Part shown: positions 47,107 to 64,000 of the stretch, piece after piece
Numbering within the stretch: position 1 is the stretch's first letter
Layout of the letters: each line of letters opens with the position of its first letter
DNA from: Trichuris trichiura
Taxonomy: Eukaryota > Nematoda > Enoplea > Trichinellida > Trichuridae
Direction: 5' to 3'
Assembly: GCA_037903355.1 (NCBI GenBank)
Contig: JBAJFE010000008.1
Coordinates: 1-64,000 of the forward strand
Length of the DNA: 64,000 nucleotides
Program-made: the position numbers and the translations under genes
The notes under the pieces: generated by a model
The model's input: the letters and a program-made list of their open reading frames with translations, nothing else
The model's database searches: none
Told to the model about the DNA's origin: nothing

Positions 47107-50100
47107 TCAAGATTCTCCGCGGTAAAATAACAAGAGGCGATTAACCACTTCTTGTTGGTCTACAAATTCGAATACGTTCGGGGCACTAAGCAAAATTCCA
47201 ACAGTGCCGCCAAGCGTTACGCCAAAAAATATGTAGAGCAACAACCTGTCGATCACCATTGCTACGTACCTGCAATTGTATTCATTAGTACTCAAAAATT
47301 TTGCACAGAAAAATTTTAACAGCGTAATTCTGCCCTCTCCAAGATCACCGTATGATATTTCGTCTTTCCGCGACTTTTAAACGGACAAACGTTTCTCGGT
47401 TCTTTGTTATTTGCTTAACTACCGAAAAGGACAAATTTTTCGCAAAATAAAAGTATTAACACCGAAACGAGCTCGTCGAAAGTATCCTAAGCTTAGAGTT
47501 ACAGTAATGGCTGTTCATTTTAATTCTGCTTTATCGAAATGTATTATCATGATCCTGCGAGCACTTTTCAACCGCAACAGTACCTTCCATTCTGAAAAGC
47601 AACAATGCGTCCACCGCGCAGAACAAGCAGACCTTCGCTAAGCCGTAAAACAAAACGCTTGAATTCCCGCTCGCGTTGCTAGTACCTGATTTCTTAAAAG
47701 ACTGTCATTGAAATCATGCATTTCCAACTACGCAGTTCAACTTTTCTCGCGTGCGTAGCAATTGCACATCCAAATTGCTATCGGGAGAATTAATGTCTTC
47801 GTAGCGCAGTTCCATAAACTGAGCAAAGGCTTTTTGGAGTGACAACTCATCGGGAATTCATTTAGCCACGTCTAACGTAAAACAGAAAGATATTTTTTAG
47901 GGCTTCGTTAGTTGGACGTCCAAAATTCATTGTATACCATTACAAACAGTAAACTGTCAATTACTTGTTGCTTACCGTTTTAACGCCCTTTAGTCAAACG
48001 GGAGAAGAGTGATAACTCTGTGTAAAAAGACTTGAGTAAAGTGACGCATTCGGGAAAAGTACGTCCCTTTATAACTTCTAGCAACGTTTTCTTTCCCGCG
48101 CGCGAAGGGTCGAATGAAGAGGTAAGAAAAAGAAGCAAAGAGTAAACAATAGTGACTTACTTCCAATCTTCGCGTATCTGCAATAAAAAAAACGTACAGT
48201 TTAGAGCCTTATTGATCTATTCAACTAACCGACTGATATTCTTCGTCAGTTCGAAGGTGTTCGGCTATATATTCAATTGCTTCTATTGCCTTGCAGGCTT
48301 CTCTGGAAAGCGGATACTGATTGGCAAGGCTGTGATATGTGAAACCATCCGAATTGCGGTGATCAATAACGGAACGCATTGGAACAGCTGGTGGCTCCGT
48401 TGAATCGGAAAACTTTGAAGATTGGCCCGTAGTTGTACGGACAGGTTTATGCCTGTGGAATGTGTCCGTCACTCCATAGTGGGGTTCCTTGGATACGCGT
48501 TTCGGCCTTTTCATCATAAGCATTTTCGGCAAAAAGTCAAGAAACGTGTGGCGCACCCATTGCGGCATTCGATGCGTAGTTGGTCCACGGAAGAATACGT
48601 TGATTATGAGAACGGTCACCAAGATTGTTATAATGTTGAGCAAAAAGGTGAGCAACAGATACTTCGCCATCAGTGGAATTGTGGACGATGTCGGTGGAAG
48701 AATTTTCGAAACCAGTAAAAGGAACACCACAAGAGACAATAGAACATTCAACGTTAAGGTGATCTTCTCACCCGCGCACGCCGGCAGGTAAAATACCATC
48801 ATACTTAGAAAGGCCATCAGTACTGTTGGTATGATCAATACAACCGTGTAGAAAAGCGACTTTCTACGCACCCGAATCCGAAATTCCATTCTAGATTTCT
48901 GTCGCGTTAGAACAGCCGGTGCCTCTATGATATCCCAAATACTACTGTACGAGTAGTCCTGCAGATCCACACCTTCCACGCCGTCATTGAAGCTCAGTAT
49001 TATTTCTTGCTCATTGTACGTCCACGAGCCAAACAACAAAGTGCATACCTGCTCATCAAACGGAAAATATTCAACGTCGATAATGCAGGAACTTTTGTAT
49101 ATTGCCGGCGGTACCCACAGCATATTACCTTCATTGTCAATCACAACGTTGCTGTGAAATGACACCTCGTAATTGCCATCAGCGCTAAAAGCAACAAAAC
49201 TATTTTATTCAACCGAATTCAATCGTTGCATTAGGCCAACCAAACAACCTTCAAGAGCATTAAGTTAATATGAACAGTAACAGTGCTTTAAGCAACACGG
49301 CATCGACAATACAAAAACCGTATCCTATGAGCGGCAGCCTAAAAAATGTCCAACAAGAAAATTAGTCTTTCTTCGCCGAATCCCGAAAAACGCCAAACTT
49401 TACTGCACCTTTTGCCTTGAATCTGAAATAGGGAGCAACAATGCTTATCTAGCTCTCATGTTTAGCCTTAGGCTTAGGAGGCAAACACTTTATCGTAAAG
49501 AGCAAAACAAGGGCAGTAAAGTTTCGGGATTTCCTTTTTTCGGGATTCCAAATCAAATCCTCTGCGTAAGTATCAAACTGAGCAACGTACAAGTGTGCGT
49601 CGGTTTCAAAAACGTGATTTCACAAAAACTAAAATGAAACGATTTGGGAGGGATGTCAGTTAGGAAATATGCTTTTGACTTTGGCGGTTAATCGTTGTGG
49701 AATAGCCGTCGGAAGCAGTGGTTGTTGTTTGTTGGAAATATTCTTATTAATAGTATTGACAAAAGAAATAGCTGACGACCCTGGCAATGGTTGCCGCCCA
49801 AGATGAAGGTCATAAAAACATGTTTTTGTCCGGAGAGACGAAAGCACCCAACACCAGCAGCTGTTTTGTAGCTTATGGTGACCCATCAATATCCCGTGGC
49901 ACAGTGCTGACCTTATTGAACAATGGGAAGGCGTTTTCTCGTAAAGCAGCGCAACTCTCTTCCAAATAAAACAATTTTCAATTTGCATCCACCCATCAAT
50001 GCTTCCTTGGCTGAGCTGAGCTTATTAGTAAGTTCAAGCATGTAGCTTTGAAATTTCCATGAAGCTGCGCAGCAAATGCTTAACCAATCAGCTACTTTTG

Positions 50101-50112
50101 ACATAGTTACAC

Positions 50113-50148
<36 letters not shown>

Positions 50149-52479
50149 GTATATGCACCGAGGTCATTCAAGCAGTGCATTACGCTAAGGACGGGCATGG
50201 TCGACTTTGGTTGCTCTACTCGTGGCACCACTATTTCATGAGCCTTATACGGCATTTTGGACGCAGATGACGAAAGGTCAATTTTCGTCAGATGAAAAAC
50301 CTTATTTTCATAGGCTTCTCTGACTGGTATGTCCAAAAGCTTCTCTTCGTAGAAGACATCATTCCATTGCACAGATGTTATCGTAATAGACTTTATCATC
50401 TGTACATGAGGATATTATTATTATATTATCATGGCTGATTATTTTTGGACTTTAAAAAGTTGGAAATACGCCGTTTCATATCGTCCCGCGTCATTCGTTG
50501 CTTTGAATGCAACGAATGTTATACTTAGTAGTCCACTGCGCTTACCCGTACCAGATAGCAGATTCTTCCGCTTCTCCTACTGAAAAATCTCTCTCTCTCT
50601 CCGCTGCCTATTAGTCACGACTAAACCTTTTGCTAACAGAAAGGTAGAGCGGCACAGGACAAAGGAATTGCGCCGTCTTTATTGGGCGCTTTTCCCGCTC
50701 TTACTTCAATATCCAAATCCAGCAAGATGTTTCAAAGAACAAAAAAAGTTTATGCAGTACACCATACGCTCTCATTACAAGAGGGTGCCTTCAATCCCGA
50801 AAGCTGCATAAGCAATCAAAGCTTCCGCCAAGACGCTGCCTACAGGTTGGGATATTCTTCCCGCGCTTGCGATCGTTGAAGATTTCGAAAGAAAGCAAGC
50901 CGATGCAATCAACACAACGTTTTTCAAATTCAGAAACTCCTTAACGAAATAGCACCCTCCTGGGCACCACAGTGACATTCTCATAGAAACTTTTTCTCCG
51001 CATATTGTTCGTCTGTCATGCGTATACATGTATACTGTTTCGTATATGTAGAAATCAAAGTTAAAGTAAGACATATACCGAATCTGGAAATGCTGTATAA
51101 AGCAGCGGTTCTGCGTTGGCATCATCCAGATAAAGCATGTACTTGAGTAGAGGCGTTATTATTACGGGTCTTGTTACTTAGATCACTAACTTCGAACAAG
51201 ACTAGTATAATAGCGCCTCTATTCAACTACTTTCCTTATCTAGAAGATGCCAATGCAGAACTGTCACAATGCCACATTTTGTATAGCATTTAAGGCCTGT
51301 TTGAAATTTCAACTTTTCCGAATTTCACCTCCCACCTTACTGTACGCTGCTGGTTCGATTTTTCGGATTCAGAACGCCTACTTATCATACTTGTACACGA
51401 ATTTGCAGTTTACCTGTATACGTACGGCTACAGTACATACTCGAGCGCTTAGGCGTAGGCTTAAGTTCATTTTTTAGCAGGAGGCCTCGGCAGGCTGGAA
51501 AGCCCTTACTAAAGCACTCTTGTTTAGCAGTTGTAAGTGCCCAATTGCCTTTATGATGCGTTTTTAAACTATTCGGGATTTCAAGAAATATTTCTACCCT
51601 AGCAGCTACATCAAGGGCAAAACAACGGTTCTTTATATTTGATTTTACAGAAGTCATCAGACAGTGTAGCGTACCCTAACGGAAACGCTGAACATACAAC
51701 AAAACAGTGATTTCTATGAAAAATAAATGGAAGAATAGTACTACTGATGGTAACGCTTTAAGAAATTTTTATGAATGAAGTTACTAAGCCAACGAGTAAA
51801 GATAAGTTAGTAATTGGGACCCATGAATTTGCATAATTTGTGGAGTACCAACTTCGCGATTACAACTAAAATATCTGATGAATGAATCAGCATTCTTACG
51901 GGACGAGAGGATGCGACGACCTAAATGCGTAACAGGAAATTAGATTTTTCAATTAACAAGCTCCCATTCAGTAGCTTCTATGTATGAAGTTGCAAATTCA
52001 ACTTATTAAAGGCTTAGAATCTCATTTAGTCGTTTGAAATGGATGAAAAGTTGAATTTTGAAAAACTCACTTGTTAAAAAGCACAATGTCCGGCCGCCAC
52101 ACTTTGTCCGTGGCTACTCGAATCTGCCGAATTTCCCCGTAATTTACTGGGTTCCACCGCATTTGGAAATCGTACCATTTCTGCAACACGAAAAGAGAAA
52201 AAGCTGCAAATTAGAGCAGCTCGCAAAGCTCACCAGCGTTAACCACACGTTGGTATGCATAATTTGATTCTTTTCGTCCTGAAAAAAAAAGAAAAGAACA
52301 TAACAGGTAGCAGCGAAGTTTTGCCGATTGGATAAATACCAAGTTTATCAAAAGAACCAATTGCAAGCCAAAGTGCAAAAGCAGAGGCGTCGAATTGGCA
52401 TTGGACAACGGCAGCACAAGCGAATTGTAGCCCCGGAAGAGGTCGACCATTAAACGGTCTTCGTCTTCCGAACAATTAA
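47107..52479 (-). CDS. Nicotinic acetylcholine receptor subunit, non-alpha, UNC-29-like (gene A; signal exon not found)
   Basis: Exons in phase: 52479-52340, 52278-52234, 52180-52071, 49184-48230, 48177-48161 (a 17-nt microexon) and 47269-47107 (TGA). They give about 475 residues. The ligand-binding domain shows DEKNQIM.TNVWLT, RWNP, WRPDIVLFN and the cys-loop C-x13-C (CIIDVEYFPFDEQVC). Loop C has no vicinal Cys pair, so this is a non-alpha subunit. M1-M3 follow, with a GEK before M2 (ITLTLNVLLSLVVFLLLVSKILP), which indicates a cation channel. The short M3-M4 loop begins HRMPQWVR and ends IREDWKYVAMVIDR, and M4 closes the protein. The channel would sit in muscle or neuron membranes with alpha partners. 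The first exon needs one nucleotide carried in; no good signal-peptide exon with that phase was found in the 377 bp up to gene B. Intron 4 is 2.9 kb and holds a (TA)n tract. Confidence 0.93.
50115..50147. repeat. (TA)n microsatellite in a gene A intron
   Basis: About sixteen uninterrupted TA units. Confidence 0.95.
50587..50601. repeat. (TC)n microsatellite
   Basis: About seven TC units within the long intron of gene A. Confidence 0.85.
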
Positions 52480-52627
52480 CTAAAAAAGGACAAAGTTAAA
52501 GTTAAAGTCAACTTTTCTCAAACTGCTCTTCAAAAGGTCTGTTCCGGCGCAACCGATCGGCGCGCGAACGATGACTCATCACTTTACAGAATTTGCATAA
52601 ACAACACCCGCGCGTGCGTACAGACAA

Positions 52628-52700
52628 TTCAACAAAAAACAATACTTACCTGAAGCAACATAATTTGCATATTATCAATTTGAATATCGCGCCGCGCCAT
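52628..52700 (-). other. Candidate 5' exon for gene A (unresolved)
   Basis: On the minus strand, in the gap between the gene B stop and the first recognised gene A exon, an ATG near 52700 opens a frame ending at a strong CAG|GTAAGT donor. It is phase 0, whereas the next gene A exon needs one carried nucleotide. A weaker donor four bases on (TAA|GTATTG) would give the right phase and a short hydrophobic leader. Not convincing enough to include in the gene. Confidence 0.25.
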
Positions 52701-52765
52701 TGGCGGAAACCAAAAATTCGCGAATTAACCAATCTCACCGTATGTCACTTTCCAAATGACGGCGT

Positions 52766-52771
52766 TTTATT
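52766..52771 (-). promoter_or_regulatory. Likely poly(A) signal of receptor gene B
   Basis: Minus-strand AATAAA about 86 nt after the gene B stop codon. Confidence 0.6.
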
Positions 52772-52856
52772 GAAGCCGACGAATTCAAGAGACCCTAAAT
52801 GGGTTGCGTGCAATAACGACAATACCTTGCGCATTAATTCTGTTGGTGGACGATGT

Positions 52857-61448
<8,592 letters not shown>

Positions 61449-61689
61449 AATTTTCGCTCGAACTGTAGGTGACCACGCAAGTGGTAGAACAACGCGTACG
61501 CATAATGTAGTAGCCAGTGGTCGTGCAGCACTTTGCGCAAGTGGAAATGCGCCGCCGCCGCGGTAGCCAGTTTCAAGGATACCTACGCAACGGAGGATGA
61601 CAAGGTGGTGGTGGTGGTGATGGTATCCCAAAGGAAATTTTGGCGTTCGGCATCATCATCACCGGGCCGCACCAACAAATACGATCGTA

Positions 61690-61722
61690 GCAGCAGCAGC
61701 AGCAGCAGCAGCGGCAGCAGCA
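61690..61722. repeat. (CAG)n trinucleotide repeat
   Basis: About ten CAG/CGG units, with one CGG interruption. Confidence 0.95.
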
Positions 61723-63143
61723 GGCAGGCTTTGACGAAGCGTAGTGCAGCAATAAGGCAACGTAACAACAACAACACCTATACTGGAGTTGGATGCAGCA
61801 ACCGAATAGGGAAAGAAGGATTTAAACGGACGCGCGAGGAGCCAACAAACACTCAGAGATGCTTTTGGCCAAGAAGGCGCAGTGTGGGCGGCTTGATAAG
61901 CGCGCTCCAAGTCGAATAGCAGAAGACGATGACGAACGGTGGAGAAATTCTTACTCTAATGTTGATAGGTGATGATTAACGAGTTGAACGAAACTGAACA
62001 CTTGAAAGTCAGCTTCTCTTAGACGGCGCTTCCGCCCGCTGCTTATCGACGTTGTGCCACCAGCTGCCACAACACAAGTGAACATGATCTTGTGATCAGA
62101 ACTTCTGGCATCAGGTTTTGCAGTCAACTTCTGCCCCCGACTCTTTCAAAAGACCTCTCCTCCAAGAGCATCAATGAACAAAGCCAAAGAACTTTTGCCA
62201 AACGGCCAACTGCTAACGCCCGCCTATGACCACCCGCAATCCTTCTCTCGTTCGATGAGAAGCGCTTTGTTTAAATCACTTCCACCGTCAATGATACCAT
62301 AAAGAAAGTTCGACCATGTTTTACCTGAATTGGCAAAGTCTACAGATCAACAATAAGCAGCAATATCGCGACGCGTCCTCTACGAACACTACGAAGCGTC
62401 TTTATGTTTTTATGCAAATTACATATACTACAGGGTATATACTGGAAAGAGATTGAATGAAATGCCAAGTGAGTAACGTTGACAATAATTTACGCGCACA
62501 ACAACTTTGTATTAGCGTGTATTTCTATCAATATACTGCGATTTGCCCAATTCTATTCGTGGACGGATATTGGCTGAAGAAGCGAAGCGTTCACGCCCTC
62601 GTTGTGCGTTTGGCCTGCTTTGAACAGTGAACATACAAGAAGAAGGAGCAGTTTTCCGCTTTAAAGGCCACAGGAATCAATGATTGACACTCATAACGCG
62701 GCGTAATGACTTTGCGTTAATGTCGAAGAAACCGGTGCGCGTTTGGTCGAACAATTTTCGTCGCAATGTCTTTCGACCCTTCTCAGTCGGCCTGCTACCG
62801 TCCCGGCTGGCCGGCCGCCTTTCCTTTTAAGGCAATAAAGTCAAGCCACCTATTCTCTTGGCGCGCGCAAGATACTACAGTCAGCCTTTTTCGGCTAAAC
62901 GGCGGTCGATCCGCTAGGCGATTCCGACGCTTAACTGAAGGAATCAATTACGCATGGAAATATTTACCTTTCGGATCGGTGAGTGGCGGCAAAAAATGTA
63001 TGCTCTCCTTTAAGCGAATCGAAGAGTTGGGAGGGAGTTTTTCCCGCCGCAGCTCAAAAAGAGCGAGCACACCCTTTTAGGCAATAATGGAATGTTAGAT
63101 CTTTAGCATTAGCGGAAGGCTGAGGACCAACTGACGGAGCATC

Positions 63144-63386
63144 TTAAGCTCGACAGCAGGCGCTCAACGACGAGCAAAAAAAACCCACAACTGCCAAAGC
63201 AACGAAACAGCCAATGATACGGTTAAATGGCGGCCAGGGCTCCCTGGCGCCCATGCAGCTGGCGCGTACAAGCAGGAGCAGCCGCGTCAACTGTTCCAAA
63301 AAGAAGCAAATGATACGTCGCATTTTTGGCCAGCCGTCATAGGCTTTCCAAGAATCGAGCATCCAGCCGGCCGTCCTTGGCTTCAT
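63144..63386 (-). CDS. Small open frame with one hydrophobic segment (doubtful)
   Basis: Eighty codons from ATG to TAA on the minus strand, with Trp/Arg-rich N-terminal half (WMLDSWKAYDGWPKMRR), two Leu-rich stretches and a Cys-containing end (SACCRA). No family recognised, no splice evidence. Could be a short membrane peptide gene or chance in GC-rich sequence. Confidence 0.2.
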   Translation of the reverse strand: MKPRTAGWMLDSWKAYDGWPKMRRIICFFLEQLTRLLLLVRASCMGAREPWPPFNRIIGCFVALAVVGFFCSSLSACCRA

Positions 63387-64000
63387 CGTCGCGGCATATT
63401 TTCTATTATTGAACAGCCGGGCCGCCGCCTGCGCCGGCTCGTGGCGTAAAGCATCCCCTTTTTTGCAAACGACTCATTAAGGCTAGCCCGCCTTTCATGA
63501 AAGAGCACCCTCAAGATGGGCACAACACCCGACTAATAATAGGGCAGCTGCAATTTGCTTCCCCTTTTTGTAAAGGCCCTTTTTTGGTCATCTTCAATTT
63601 GCCCTTATTAGTCGCTCCGCTTAATGGCATGTACTTAACGGTCTTCTTCATCCTGCAGCGCCATCTACACTTCTACAAAACGATCAATGCGCGCACAAAA
63701 GTATTGAAAAAAGTCCGCAAAGTTTCTTCGGCGCGCTCACACTCTCAAGCCTAATCCCGAAATAGGCTTAATGCCAATTGTTAGGCACCCCAATCCCGAA
63801 TGGATATTTTTAGTAAAGAAAAAAGCGAAAACGTCGGAATTATATTTTACCTACTGTCGTACTAGCAAGGACGGAAATTCTAAAGTTTGTTTTTACTTTG
63901 AATTGCTGTCGGTCCAACGGTTTGGAAATGTACGAGCGAACCGCGCGTGCCAAAGTTGGTTAAAAGAAGCGCGATGTTTATTTTAAGCGGAGAAAAGAGT

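Larger units (their letters stand above)
61449..64000. other. Upstream region of receptor gene B; no confident gene
   Basis: GC-richer sequence with a CAG tract at 61690-61722 and several open frames that are low-complexity translations. A minus-strand frame at 63144-63386 (80 codons, ending with a hydrophobic segment near residues 60-75) is clean from ATG to TAA but unrecognised. Two TTCGGGATT motifs lie at 63753 and 63792. Confidence 0.4.

Noticed and set aside
48422..48791. Plus-strand frames of about 100 codons
   Set aside because: Antisense shadows of the gene A transmembrane exon.
49656..50399. Several 60-110 codon frames in the long intron of gene A
   Set aside because: They overlap on both strands, one crosses the (TA)n tract, and none has splice or family support.

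Overview
This is metazoan genomic DNA, most likely from a nematode. The genes are split by many short GT-AG introns, several of them only 48-56 bp. Two neighbouring genes encode cys-loop acetylcholine receptor subunits close in character to the nematode UNC-29/LEV-1 (levamisole receptor) non-alpha type, and there is a divergent nematode-style globin. The rest is mainly housekeeping genes, decayed retrotransposon sequence, diverged tandem repeats and fold-back elements. I see no prokaryotic organisation, CRISPR array, tRNA or rRNA. Exon models were worked out by hand from splice signals, reading phase and family conservation, without database searches. The species is inferred.

Layout. The window opens inside a copy of a ~460-bp satellite-like unit, abutting a 5'-truncated, mutated Ty1/copia retrotransposon with a probable 3' LTR (about 0.24-2.17 kb). 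A 194-bp fold-back element follows (2.2-2.4 kb), then a small two-exon gene (2.58-2.97 kb). Seven tandem ~460-bp units fill 4.03-7.2 kb, and related units in the opposite orientation lie at 14.4-16.25 kb. The stretch between them has a diverged internal duplication and one fair candidate exon. From 16.6 to 25.8 kb there is an unknown acidic gene (+), a complete 11-exon GMPPA gene (-) and an unrecognised multi-exon gene (-). The region 26-42 kb is gene-poor: a diverged segmental duplication, a 560-bp fold-back element and a perfect 37-bp hairpin.

The gene-rich right part holds a globin gene (+, 42.3-42.9 kb) convergent with a complete 10-exon DDOST/OST48 gene (-, 43.1-45.3 kb). These are followed by two tandem acetylcholine receptor subunit genes, both on the minus strand: gene A at 47.1-52.5 kb and gene B at 52.9-61.4 kb. 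A and B are diverged tandem duplicates with matching exon architecture (45-nt and 110-nt exons in both), and the gap between B's stop and A's first recognised exon is under 400 bp. Neither has the vicinal cysteine pair of alpha subunits, so both would assemble with alpha partners encoded elsewhere. GMPPA (GDP-mannose supply) and DDOST (N-glycan transfer) belong to the same glycosylation pathway but are 22 kb apart; I infer no functional linkage.

The most striking unexplained signal is the 9-mer TTCGGGATT. I found 17 exact copies on both strands, nearly all non-coding and mostly right of 32 kb, where about 0.5 would be expected by chance.
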